64,000 bases of DNA from Micavibrio sp. UBA2638 (GTDB lineage: Bacteria > Pseudomonadota > Alphaproteobacteria > Micavibrionales > Micavibrionaceae): assembly GCA_002359735.1 (NCBI GenBank), contig DENS01000002.1, positions 28,215 through 92,214 of the forward strand. The letters are read 5' to 3'. Position 1 is the first letter of the stretch, and the number at the start of each line of letters is the position of its first letter. A program made the position numbers and the translations under genes. The notes beneath the pieces were generated by a model that had not been told where the DNA came from, searched no databases, and saw nothing but the letters and a program-made list of their open reading frames with translations. Shown in pieces: positions 44,606-53,432 of the stretch.

Positions 44606-45904
44606 ATGACCCAATCATCCGGCGCAGATCGTAATCAGGTTGCGGATGTTGATGCCCGCGCTCTGGTTCATGATATTGGGCGCGCCACCAAAGCCGCAGC
44701 GTCTGGCTTATCGACTGCCCCCTCCTCAATCATTTGCGCAGTTTTATCCGATATAGCAACGGCCATCGAAAATTCAAAAGATGCCATTTTAGAGGCAAAT
44801 GCCAGAGATATATCCTACGGGGAAGAAAAAGGCCTTAATCCCGCGATGCTTGACCGCTTGAAGCTAACGCCGGAGCGCATACAAGCCATTGCCGATAGCG
44901 TGCGTGCGGTACGTGATCAAGATGATCCGACCGGGCGTATTTTGTGGGATACAGTTCGTCCGAACGGTTTGGTCATTCAACGCGTCAGTGTGCCCATTGG
45001 CGTATTGGGCATGATCTACGAATCGCGCCCAAATGTCACGGTTGATGCTGCCGCTCTTTGTTTAAAATCTAAAAATGCCGTTATTTTGCGTGGTGGATCC
45101 GAGAGCTTACATAGTTCCAGCGCTTTCCATGCCCTTATACAGCAAGCCTTAACGGCAAACGGCCTTCCCGCCGCATGTGTCAGCCTTATTCCAACACGGG
45201 ATCGCGACGCCGTTGGCGCCATGCTAGAGGCCAATCAATTTATTGATGTCATGATCCCGCGCGGTGGCAAGAACCTGATAGAACGCGTTATGAATGACGC
45301 CAAAATGCCGGTTTTCGGGCATCTTGAAGGGTTGTGCCATGTATATGTCCATGAAACTGCGCGTCCCGATTTGGCCGTTGATGTTGTCCATAATGCCAAA
45401 TTACGTCGCACAGGTATTTGCGGCGCTATGGAAACACTGATACTGGATCATAAATTGCCGCAAGATCTTGCCAAAGCTATCGTAACGCGCTTGCTGGATG
45501 AAGGCTGCGAGATTGTTGGTGATAAGTTGGCGCAGGCATTGGATGATCGTATTGGCGCGGCCTCCGCACAGGATTGGACCACAGAATATCTGGATAAAAA
45601 ACTCAGCTGCTGCGTTGTAAATGGCGTTCTAGAGGCCGTTAATCATATCAATACTTACGGCTCGGGCCATACAGACAGTATCTTGTCCGAAGATAAGGCC
45701 GCCACTGATTATTTTCTATCTAATGTTGATAGTGGCATCGTGATGCATAATACATCGACGCAGTTTGCCGATGGGGGCGAATTTGGTATGGGGGCGGAAA
45801 TTGGTATTGGTACTGGTAAGTTACATGCTCGCGGGCCTGTAGGGCTTGAGCAACTCTGTACGTATAAGTATATTGTTAAGGGTGATGGCCAGATACGGCC
45901 TTAA
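44606..45904 (+). CDS. proA: Gamma-glutamyl phosphate reductase
   Basis: NADPH-dependent enzyme of proline synthesis. The 432-residue protein has the catalytic Cys in LRRTGICGAMETL, the substrate segment YESRPNVTVDAAALCLK and the late EFGMGAEIGIGTGKLHARGP. It follows atpF by 20 bp, and nadD follows. proB is not in the window. Confidence 0.96.
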   Translation: MTQSSGADRNQVADVDARALVHDIGRATKAAASGLSTAPSSIICAVLSDIATAIENSKDAILEANARDISYGEEKGLNPAMLDRLKLTPERIQAIADSVRAVRDQDDPTGRILWDTVRPNGLVIQRVSVPIGVLGMIYESRPNVTVDAAALCLKSKNAVILRGGSESLHSSSAFHALIQQALTANGLPAACVSLIPTRDRDAVGAMLEANQFIDVMIPRGGKNLIERVMNDAKMPVFGHLEGLCHVYVHETARPDLAVDVVHNAKLRRTGICGAMETLILDHKLPQDLAKAIVTRLLDEGCEIVGDKLAQALDDRIGAASAQDWTTEYLDKKLSCCVVNGVLEAVNHINTYGSGHTDSILSEDKAATDYFLSNVDSGIVMHNTSTQFADGGEFGMGAEIGIGTGKLHARGPVGLEQLCTYKYIVKGDGQIRP

Positions 45905-45985
45905 TTCCTTTGTTTAACAAAATTAGGCAAGTCATTGACATTATTCACAAAACCTAGCCTGTTAGATTCTGCGCGGTGGAACAAT

Positions 45986-46555
45986 ATGCGCATTGGGTTA
46001 CTTGGCGGATCCTTTAATCCGCCGCATGAGGGACATGTGCATATTAGCTTGGCCGCAATGAAAGCCCTGAAGTTGGATGTGGTCTGGTGGCTTGTCACAC
46101 CACAAAACCCCCTAAAAAAACATAAACCAGCGCCATTGCAGACCCGCATGGAACAATGCAGAAAAATTGCCGCACACCCCAAAATCGTTATTTCCGACAT
46201 TGAGGCCGATCTGGGTACGCATATTACGTACTACACAGTCAAAAAACTAAAGCAGCGTCACCCGAGCGCAAAATTTGTATGGATTAGTGGTATGGATAAT
46301 GCGCTCAGCCTGCATCGTTGGCATCATTGGCAGGAATTATTACAGTTGATTCCAACCGTGCATTTAACAAGAAATCCCGCAACATCCCTAATTCGCCGTT
46401 CGCCGCTCAGGTTATACAATAAACAGCACCATGTTTTTATAGACCGGCCGGCAAAATACCCCCTCGATTCGGGGACCACTTTTTGGATGCTGCAAAAAAA
46501 GATGGTGAATATTTCCTCAACAGACATACGAAACAACATGTTGAATACACAGTAA
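45986..46555 (+). CDS. nadD: Nicotinate-nucleotide adenylyltransferase
   Basis: Adenylates nicotinate mononucleotide in NAD synthesis. The start at ATG 45986 (MRIGLLGGSFNPPHEGHVH), with GGTGG upstream, gives 189 residues; a TTG 51 bp upstream is a weaker option. The nucleotide-binding GSFNPPHEGH and the C-terminal NISSTDIRNNM motif are intact. Confidence 0.94.
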   Translation: MRIGLLGGSFNPPHEGHVHISLAAMKALKLDVVWWLVTPQNPLKKHKPAPLQTRMEQCRKIAAHPKIVISDIEADLGTHITYYTVKKLKQRHPSAKFVWISGMDNALSLHRWHHWQELLQLIPTVHLTRNPATSLIRRSPLRLYNKQHHVFIDRPAKYPLDSGTTFWMLQKKMVNISSTDIRNNMLNTQ

Positions 46556-46604
46556 TTTTTGTCATTGCATGTTGCGGCGCAAAATCATTTGGTCAGGGCC
46601 CTAT

Positions 46605-46633
46605 TTGCCAATGCCGCCCAAAAGAAATATAAT
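46605..46633 (+). promoter_or_regulatory. Strong sigma70-type promoter upstream of the sRNA candidate
   Basis: TTGCCA (46605-46610) and a perfect TATAAT (46628-46633) are separated by exactly 17 bp. Predicted transcription start is near 46640. No gene of reasonable quality starts directly downstream. Confidence 0.65.
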
Positions 46634-46639
46634 ATAGGT

Positions 46640-46792
46640 ATGAGATTGATTTGTTTCATTATGCAAGAAACAGGAAAGCGAGGTTCATAACATTGTCCCG
46701 TTTTCTGGATTTTATTCAGTTTCACAGTACAACTTTAACCCAACATAATGTTGATATAAAGCGGCTCGAATCTTGCGATTCGGCTTTTTTTA
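46640..46792 (+). ncRNA. Candidate small RNA between nadD and rsfS, about 150 nt
   Basis: Bounded by a strong promoter (46605-46633) and a terminator-like hairpin (GAATC/GATTC plus flanking pairs, 46761-46784) followed by seven T residues. The interval has only a 16-codon frame from 46639 and another frame that runs past the terminator, so it looks non-coding. I recognise no known RNA family. It could instead be a leader that attenuates rsfS. Confidence 0.5.
46761..46792 (+). terminator. Rho-independent terminator ending the sRNA candidate
   Basis: CGAATC/GATTCG stem with a TTGC loop, extended by GC pairs past a one-base bulge, then seven T residues. Confidence 0.7.
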
Positions 46793-46835
46793 TGCTTAAT
46801 TTCAACAGTGATAAACATGAAAGGAATAAGGCGCT

Positions 46836-47231
46836 ATTCATACATTAACCCATGACGGGCCGATAGGCTCAGAAGATCTTAAAACCCTTATTGAGCAGTC
46901 ACTTGACGCAGATAAGGCCGAAAATATTGTCACCATTAATATTAATGAACAGACTGGTCTGGCCGATTATATGATTGTTGCATCGGGCACCTCCTCCCGG
47001 CATGTAAATGCCTTGGCCGAAAAATTACGTGACCGGTTAAATATTCGCGGCATTAAAGATATAAAAATAGAAGGTTTAAATCAATGTGACTGGGTTGCGA
47101 TGGATTGCGGTGATATTATTGTTCACTTGTTTCGTCCTGAAGTGCGCGAATTTTATAATATTGAAAAAATGTGGTGTACCTATCAGCAATTTGATGTTGT
47201 GAATGGTGATGGCCACATGAGCGCCTCATAA
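46836..47231 (+). CDS. rsfS: Ribosomal silencing factor RsfS, apparently with a non-AUG start
   Basis: Binds L14 and blocks subunit joining in starvation. The conserved region runs from LKTLIEQSLDADKAENIV through ADYMIVASGTSSRHVNALAEK to CGDIIVHLF and FYNIEKMW. The conserved N-terminal helix starts well before the first ATG (46971), so that ATG cannot be the true start. Upstream the frame is open back to a stop at 46827, with no ATG, GTG or TTG. An ATT at 46836 has AAGGA 10 bp upstream and would give 131 residues. Alternatives are an ATA at 46863 or a sequencing error. It precedes rlmH in the usual order. Confidence 0.85.
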   Translation: MHTLTHDGPIGSEDLKTLIEQSLDADKAENIVTININEQTGLADYMIVASGTSSRHVNALAEKLRDRLNIRGIKDIKIEGLNQCDWVAMDCGDIIVHLFRPEVREFYNIEKMWCTYQQFDVVNGDGHMSAS

Positions 47232-47308
47232 CAGGCAACATACAATTACCAGTTAGTTTATAACAATCCCCCCTTTCCATTCCTCTCGCAGGGCGTTACT
47301 CTAGCGCC

Positions 47309-47767
47309 ATGAAAAACGTGGAACTGATTGTTGTTGGAAAATTATCAAAAGGCCCCTTGTATGAGTTGTGCCAAGATTTTGCAAAACGAATCTCCTGGCC
47401 CTTAAAAATCCATGAAATTGAGAGTAAATTAAAAGACCCCAAACAGGTTCAGGATGATGAGGCCAACAAAATCATTGCTAAATTATCAAGCTCAGCCTTT
47501 GTTGTGATCCTTGATGAGCGCGGGAACGGGTTAAAATCGCTTGATTTCGCCAAGACCATCCAAAATCTACAAAATTCTGGCGAAAACCACATTCAATTTG
47601 TCATTGGCGGCGCGGATGGTCTGACGGATGCGGTCCGTGATCAGGCTAATTTTTTACTTAGCTTTGGACAACAGACCTGGCCACATATGTTCGCGCGGGT
47701 TATGCTTTTGGAACAAATATACCGCGCCCAACAAATATTATCCGGACACCCCTATCACCGAGAATGA
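47309..47767 (+). CDS. rlmH: 23S rRNA pseudouridine-1915 N3-methyltransferase
   Basis: A 152-residue SPOUT-class methyltransferase. The AdoMet knot has FVIGGADGLTDAV, and the C-terminal substrate region is MLLEQIYRAQQILSGHPYH. Length and end match the family. Its stop overlaps the start of the next gene by 4 bp (ATGA). Confidence 0.97.
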   Translation: MKNVELIVVGKLSKGPLYELCQDFAKRISWPLKIHEIESKLKDPKQVQDDEANKIIAKLSSSAFVVILDERGNGLKSLDFAKTIQNLQNSGENHIQFVIGGADGLTDAVRDQANFLLSFGQQTWPHMFARVMLLEQIYRAQQILSGHPYHRE

Positions 47768-48942
47768 AGCATCGCATAGCCCTGATATTACCAATTATTT
47801 TGATTTCCGGTGTTGCATACGGGCAAGATGTGCCTGTGCCCAAAAGTAAAATCGAAAGCCTGAAAGCCTATGAGCAGCAACTAGACAAACAGGGGCAGCA
47901 ATACAAACCGCAACAAATGCGCGAAAAGCTGAATAATATCGAAGATAGTCTAAATAACACCCGGACCAGGCTGGTTGATGTTGCCAGCGCCATTCAGGAC
48001 AATGAAAAAACGCTGGATGGGATAGAAGCGCGCATGACAACATTGCAGATCAACAAAAAAGAGCTGAGCGAAAAACTGAATGCGGATCGTGCCTCGCTGT
48101 CAAAACTCTTATTGGCGTTGGAACGTATTCGCCGCGTGCCCCCGCAAGCATTAATCATGCGCCCAGAAGCCCCCATAAAAACGGCACAAAGCGCCATGTT
48201 ATTGGGCGACATCATACCAACATTACACGCAAAGGCGGAAAAACTGAAAAGTGATATCAAACGGCAAAGCGCAATTACAGCTGAATTGGAGGCCCAACGT
48301 AAGAAAGCCATCACGCGCAAAAAGAAATTAAAAGCGCAGCAAAACGAATTAAGCGCTCTGGCAAAACAGCGTGAAAAAATCTACAAGACGCTTCAGAAAG
48401 ATTACAAAGTTAAAGAGATTGAGGCGCAGCAAATATCAAGACGATCCAGCAATGTTCGAGACCTTGTCAGCAATCTGGAAAAGAATCAACAGCGTAAGCA
48501 AACCCGTGACATTGTCAGACAAGCCGTACTTACGGCACCGCCCACGATGATGCCGCCCTCTGGTTCGGCCCGCCTGCCTATATCAGGCGTAATCAAAGTG
48601 CGTTACAATGACATCGACAAATTTGGAGCAAAGAGTGAGGGCATAAGAATTGACGGGCGCTCTGGCGGGCTGGTCGTTTCGCCGATGGCTGGAATTATAC
48701 GTTTTGCCGGACCCTTTAAGAACTATGACAGTATGGTCATCATTGAACATGAAGGCGGATATCACAGCCTGGTTGCAGGTTTGGCAAAAGTTGATACATT
48801 GGTAGGGCAAAAGGTTTCGGCTGGTGAGCCTATCGGAAAATTAAAAAGCACTACAAATGCCGATAAACCTTCTTTATATTATGAATTGAGGTATAAGGGT
48901 AATGCTATTGACCCTGCAAAAAAACTGACTGATTTAGGTTAA
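47764..48942 (+). CDS. envC: EnvC-like murein hydrolase activator
   Basis: A periplasmic activator of septal amidases. A signal peptide (MKHRIALILPIILISGVAYG), a long coiled coil from about residue 25 to 245, and a C-terminal M23/LytM fold are present. The metal-binding His and Asp of active M23 peptidases are missing (the H-x-H position reads GGYHSLVAGL), so it is probably non-catalytic, as in EnvC. It lies upstream of ctpA, the usual partner. Confidence 0.9.
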   Translation: MKHRIALILPIILISGVAYGQDVPVPKSKIESLKAYEQQLDKQGQQYKPQQMREKLNNIEDSLNNTRTRLVDVASAIQDNEKTLDGIEARMTTLQINKKELSEKLNADRASLSKLLLALERIRRVPPQALIMRPEAPIKTAQSAMLLGDIIPTLHAKAEKLKSDIKRQSAITAELEAQRKKAITRKKKLKAQQNELSALAKQREKIYKTLQKDYKVKEIEAQQISRRSSNVRDLVSNLEKNQQRKQTRDIVRQAVLTAPPTMMPPSGSARLPISGVIKVRYNDIDKFGAKSEGIRIDGRSGGLVVSPMAGIIRFAGPFKNYDSMVIIEHEGGYHSLVAGLAKVDTLVGQKVSAGEPIGKLKSTTNADKPSLYYELRYKGNAIDPAKKLTDLG

Positions 48943-48997
48943 CGGCCTATCACTTTACTGCCGGCACGATCTGCCGAATTAACAAAGGAATTGAATA

Positions 48998-50356
48998 ATG
49001 CCTATAAAAAATTTTCTACTTCTGCTTTTTGCCACCGCCCTGATAATGTCAGGTATGGGGTATTCCACGTTCGCACAGGAAACACGCACCGCCGGAACGC
49101 AACCAACGCAGCAGCAGGAAGAAAATGACTTTAGTGATACCTATAAGCAGCTGAATCTGTTTGGTGATGTTTTTGAACGCGTGCGGGCACAATATGTTGA
49201 CGAAATCACGGATAAAGACCTGGTCGAAACAGCCATCAATGGCATGTTAACCAGCCTTGATCCGCACTCATCTTATTTAAATGAAGAGAACTTCAGTGAT
49301 ATGCAGGTGCGCACGCGCGGCGAATTTGGCGGTTTGGGTATTGAGGTTACCATGGAAAACGGATTGGTTAAGGTTGTATCGCCCATTGATGACACCCCTG
49401 CCTTTCGCGCCGGTATTCAGGCCGGTGATTATATTATCCAGATTGATGAGGAAGCCGTCATGGGCCTTACCTTGAGTGACGCTGTAGAAAAAATGCGCGG
49501 CAAAGTCGGCACCGATATTGATTTGGTTATTCGCCGTGAAAGCGAAGCAGACCCAATCGATATAACAATTACGCGTGATGTCATCCGCATCCGCTCTGTT
49601 CGGCATCATGTAGAACAAGATAAAATCGGCTATATTCGCATTACGACCTTTAATCAGAATACCGAGGAAGGCGTGAAAGAGGCCGTTAATGATATAAAAA
49701 ATCAACTGGGTAACAAGCTGGTTGGCTATGTTCTTGATCTTCGTAATAACCCTGGTGGATTATTAGATCAGGCCATCGCGGTTTCCGATGCCTTTTTGGA
49801 CAAGGGCGAAATTGTATCAACACGCGGCCGTAACGCCAGTGATACCAAGCGCGATAACGCCACGTCAGGCGATATTGCTGATGGGCTACCTATCGTGGTT
49901 TTAATTAATGGCGGGTCTGCGTCGGCATCTGAGATTGTATCTGGCGCTCTGCAGGACCATAAGCGCGCCATTCTTTTAGGAACAAAAACATTCGGTAAAG
50001 GGTCAGTTCAGACAGTTATTCCCCTGCCTGGGCATGGTGCTATGCGCTTAACAACAGCACGCTATTATACGCCATCAGGTCGCTCTATTCAGGCCAAAGG
50101 GATTGAGCCGGATATTATTGTCGAACCGGCCAAAATAGAAACCCTCGCCGTCCGTCGTTTCAGTGAATCAGATTTACGCGGTGCACTTGATAAAAACAAA
50201 GGGGCCGATTCCGAGACGAAAACATCGAAAGATAAAGACGGTGCTGATGCCAAAGTGTCAAAAGAAGATGACGCGCCGGTGGATTATCAATTGCTGCGCG
50301 CTATTGATTTAATCAGCGGGCTGTCCCTGTATAAGGGCTCAGAAAGCGAACGATAG
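48998..50356 (+). CDS. ctpA: S41 carboxy-terminal processing peptidase
   Basis: A 452-residue periplasmic serine protease with a signal peptide (about 1-27), a PDZ domain (GGLGIEVTMENGLVKVVSPI), and a catalytic Ser309-Lys334 pair in GGSASASEIV and FGKGSVQT, spaced 25 residues apart as in E. coli Prc. The C-terminal 60 residues are charged and disordered-looking. Part of the rlmH-envC-ctpA cluster. Confidence 0.95.
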   Translation: MPIKNFLLLLFATALIMSGMGYSTFAQETRTAGTQPTQQQEENDFSDTYKQLNLFGDVFERVRAQYVDEITDKDLVETAINGMLTSLDPHSSYLNEENFSDMQVRTRGEFGGLGIEVTMENGLVKVVSPIDDTPAFRAGIQAGDYIIQIDEEAVMGLTLSDAVEKMRGKVGTDIDLVIRRESEADPIDITITRDVIRIRSVRHHVEQDKIGYIRITTFNQNTEEGVKEAVNDIKNQLGNKLVGYVLDLRNNPGGLLDQAIAVSDAFLDKGEIVSTRGRNASDTKRDNATSGDIADGLPIVVLINGGSASASEIVSGALQDHKRAILLGTKTFGKGSVQTVIPLPGHGAMRLTTARYYTPSGRSIQAKGIEPDIIVEPAKIETLAVRRFSESDLRGALDKNKGADSETKTSKDKDGADAKVSKEDDAPVDYQLLRAIDLISGLSLYKGSESER

Positions 50357-50372
50357 GAGCCAGAAAGCGCCA

Positions 50373-51620
50373 ATGGCATTCATGCCCAATATTGTAAGCA
50401 GTTTTCGATCGTGGGCGTTTCTTTATGGCCTGGGTGCCGGCTTGTCTGTCTATGCAATTCTGGCCGCATGGGCGTTGATTGGGGGTGCTGTCGGCCTGGA
50501 ATCTGTTCAAGGTAAACTTGCCTCCCAGACAATAACAATTACGCGCAGTGACGCCGTTGTTTCGCACTCACGCAAGGATAGCCATCAGCCCAGGGCAGAT
50601 CATCAAGATCAGCCCTTACAAGAAGCCCAGAGCACAACAAACTCAACCGTGCGTGATCATGATCAGCTCGCAAAGAATGCCCCCCAGCAAGATCAGGGGG
50701 TACCGGACGTGGCCATGAAAGAGGCCCCTTATCCTGGACTATATGAAACCGATGCCAAAGGGAGCTTATTGCCCATCATTCGTGACAGTGACGGATTAAC
50801 ACCGTTTCAAGCCTATAAGCGACCGTTTGTATTTAAAGAAGGGCAAAAAATGATTGCTCTGGTTTTGGATGGATTCGGATTATCAAATGAGCTGTCTAAA
50901 AATGCCGCGCTTTTGCTGCCTGAAAACGTCAGTTTTATCATGTCTCCATATACCCGGGATTCAAAAGCCCTCGCTCAAACTGCGCGGAATAATGGGCATG
51001 AAATATGGCTGAAAATTCCATTCGAAAACCAGAACTTCCCCTATGAAGATCCGGGCAGCAAAGCCATACTGAGCCGGGCATCGCTGTCTGCCAATATGGA
51101 TAATTTAAAATGGGCTCTGGCCTCAACATCTGGTTATGTGGGGCTTGCATTTTACAGTGATCTTGCCTTTCAAAAATCAAAACCTGCTCTCAACGCTTTG
51201 TTTAAAGAGGCGATAGATCGAGGTTTGGGTTTGTTTGAAACGAATATCAGCGCCCCGTCGCAAATTAAAGATATCGCCTCCAGATTTAACGCACCATACA
51301 TAAAGAATGAGATTACGTTTTTTGATGGAAAATGGAATAACAATATTGATGAGGCGGCGGAGCTGCTTGAAACGATTGCGGAAAGCCGTGGCCGCGGCGT
51401 TGGGGTATTCAAAGCATACCCTGATGCTTTGAATTTTATTAATCGCTGGGCTCCGCAATTAGAGCAAAAAGGCTTCACGCTGGTGCCTTTATCAGCCATC
51501 TATTTGGCCGATAATAAAGCAAAAGCGGCGCGCACCATGCCTTCTGCTAATATGGCCCAGAATAAAACGAGCACACATAATTCTAATAAAAAAAACCATG
51601 ACGACGGTGGACAGCATTAA
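50373..51620 (+). CDS. Divergent polysaccharide deacetylase family protein
   Basis: A 415-residue protein with an N-terminal membrane segment (GAGLSVYAILAAWALIGGAV), a low-complexity Gln/His/Asp-rich linker, and a YibQ-like divergent deacetylase domain from about residue 160 (MIALVLDGFGLSNELSKNAA, then GRGVGVFKAYPDALNFI). It is encoded after envC and ctpA, as in many proteobacteria. Substrate unknown. It overlaps the start of rppH by 23 bp. Confidence 0.88.
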   Translation: MAFMPNIVSSFRSWAFLYGLGAGLSVYAILAAWALIGGAVGLESVQGKLASQTITITRSDAVVSHSRKDSHQPRADHQDQPLQEAQSTTNSTVRDHDQLAKNAPQQDQGVPDVAMKEAPYPGLYETDAKGSLLPIIRDSDGLTPFQAYKRPFVFKEGQKMIALVLDGFGLSNELSKNAALLLPENVSFIMSPYTRDSKALAQTARNNGHEIWLKIPFENQNFPYEDPGSKAILSRASLSANMDNLKWALASTSGYVGLAFYSDLAFQKSKPALNALFKEAIDRGLGLFETNISAPSQIKDIASRFNAPYIKNEITFFDGKWNNNIDEAAELLETIAESRGRGVGVFKAYPDALNFINRWAPQLEQKGFTLVPLSAIYLADNKAKAARTMPSANMAQNKTSTHNSNKKNHDDGGQH

Positions 51621-52074
51621 AAATTATCGCCCCTGCGTTGGCATATGCTTATTTAACAGACACGGGCAAGTATTTGTCGGGGAGCGTATTGACACCCCCG
51701 GAGCATGGCAAATGCCACAAGGTGGAATTGACGCTGGTGAGGATCTTGAGGGCGCCGCCTACCGGGAGCTACAGGAAGAAACCGGCATTCCCCCAAATTC
51801 AGTATGCCTCTTGGAAATTGCCCAGGACACAATTGCTTATGACCTTCCAGACCACCTGATAGCGCGGCTATGGAATGGTCAATATCATGGGCAGGTCCAG
51901 ACATGGGTCGCCATGCGCTATGATGGGGCGGATGAGGATATTAATATATCCGCCCATAACCCGCCTGAATTTTCTCAGTGGAAATGGGTTGATTTACCGC
52001 AAACTCTGGATCTTATTGTTCCGTTCAAGCGCGAGACCTATAAGCAGGTCATTGCCCTGTTTGCGCATTTATAA
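51598..52074 (+). CDS. rppH: RNA pyrophosphohydrolase
   Basis: Removes pyrophosphate from 5' ends of mRNA, starting decay. The Nudix box GGIDAGEDLEGAAYRELQEE is complete with its EExG continuation, preceded by RIDTPGAWQMPQ. At 158 residues it fits the RppH/IalA family. It overlaps the upstream gene and is convergent to tolB. Confidence 0.95.
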   Translation: MTTVDSIKNYRPCVGICLFNRHGQVFVGERIDTPGAWQMPQGGIDAGEDLEGAAYRELQEETGIPPNSVCLLEIAQDTIAYDLPDHLIARLWNGQYHGQVQTWVAMRYDGADEDINISAHNPPEFSQWKWVDLPQTLDLIVPFKRETYKQVIALFAHL

Positions 52075-52086
52075 CAATCGTCACAT

Positions 52087-53406
52087 CTATCGGTTTAAAG
52101 GCGACCATGCCGGGTCTGACCCATCGCGCGGTGTCTGAAGCCAGCGTTCATTATACCCCGTAATATCAACCGTGTAGATCTTTGCGGAGCGTTGATTGCC
52201 GCCCGCCCCTTCTGGACGTTCCTTAAAGTATGATAATACGCGGCCATTGGGTGACCAGGTTGGCCCCTCAACGTGATAGGCTGTCGTAATAAGACGTTCC
52301 CCCGACCCATCCGGGCGGATAACGCCAATATAGAATTTACCCTTATACATTCTTGTAAATGCAATTAAATCACCCCGCGGAGACCATACAGGGTTAGCAT
52401 AGCGCCCTTTTTCAAAAGTAATACGCTGCACGTTCGAGCCATTCCTGTTCATGGTATAGAGCTGCTGTGATCCGCCCCTGTCTGATTCGAAGACAATCTG
52501 CTTTCCATCAGGTGAATAAGATGGCGCAGTTTCGATAGAGGGGGCCGATGTGATGCGTGTTTTTGCCTTTGTACGGATATCAATTTCATAAATGTCCGTA
52601 TTTCCATTCAAGGATTGTGACATAATCACTTTATCGCCATCTGGTGAAAATCGTGGGGCGAAGGTCATACCAGGAAAGTCACCCAAGGCTTGTTGACGCC
52701 CGGTGTTGATATCATAAATATACACGCGCGGTTTATTGTTTACGTAAGCAAGATACGCAATAGTTTGCTGGGATGGTGAAAACCGGGGCGTTAAAACTAG
52801 ATTTTTGCCGTCCGTAAGGTATTTATGGTTAAAACCATCCTGATCCATAATGGCCAAACGTTTTACACGGGCCGTAGGTGGACCATTTTCCGACACATAT
52901 ACGATTCGAGAGTCAAAATAGCCATCTTCACCGGTCAAGCGTTTATAAATTTCATCTGAAATAATATGCGCAATGCGGCGCCAATTGGATTCTGATGTCA
53001 TATACGCCATGCCGGTCAATTGCTTTTCGGAAAAGACATCCCAGAGACGAAATTCAACACGCGTACGCCCATCGTTGGTGCGCGTTAAGACACCGGTTAC
53101 AAGGGCCTGCGCGTTTGTTGCGCGCCATTCCGCAAAACGTATCCCCTCTTTTACGATTGACTGTGTACTTTGCACAAAGGCCCGCGGATTAACAGGTTTG
53201 AACAAACCAGAGCGTTCGAGATTTTCCGAGATAACCTGTGGCATATCATTGGATATGGCCCCATTTGCCCCCTGTTCAGCATGAAAGCTGGTGATGGCAA
53301 TCGGCATGGGCTCTATGGTGCCGCGCGTAACATCAATGCGTAACTCCGCATGCGCGTGCGCCGTAAATCCAAGAAATAGTATCAATGTCAGGTAGAGATG
53401 TTTCAT
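52087..53406 (-). CDS. tolB: Tol-Pal system protein TolB
   Basis: Periplasmic beta-propeller protein of the Tol-Pal envelope system. Signal peptide (MKHLYLTLILFLGFTAHAHA), an N-terminal domain, and repeated six-bladed propeller motifs such as APRFSPDGDKVIMS and APSYSPDGKQIVFESDRGG. The 439-residue length is standard. It is the last gene of the ybgC-tolQRAB cluster; no pal or cpoB follows. Confidence 0.96.
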   Translation of the reverse strand: MKHLYLTLILFLGFTAHAHAELRIDVTRGTIEPMPIAITSFHAEQGANGAISNDMPQVISENLERSGLFKPVNPRAFVQSTQSIVKEGIRFAEWRATNAQALVTGVLTRTNDGRTRVEFRLWDVFSEKQLTGMAYMTSESNWRRIAHIISDEIYKRLTGEDGYFDSRIVYVSENGPPTARVKRLAIMDQDGFNHKYLTDGKNLVLTPRFSPSQQTIAYLAYVNNKPRVYIYDINTGRQQALGDFPGMTFAPRFSPDGDKVIMSQSLNGNTDIYEIDIRTKAKTRITSAPSIETAPSYSPDGKQIVFESDRGGSQQLYTMNRNGSNVQRITFEKGRYANPVWSPRGDLIAFTRMYKGKFYIGVIRPDGSGERLITTAYHVEGPTWSPNGRVLSYFKERPEGAGGNQRSAKIYTVDITGYNERWLQTPRDGSDPAWSPLNR

Positions 53407-53432
53407 ATTGGTCGTCTTCCTTTTAATATTTT

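Noticed and set aside
46651..46848. 65-codon plus-strand frame between nadD and rsfS
   Set aside because: It begins at a non-ATG codon, runs through the terminator hairpin and has no Shine-Dalgarno; a short RNA unit fits better.
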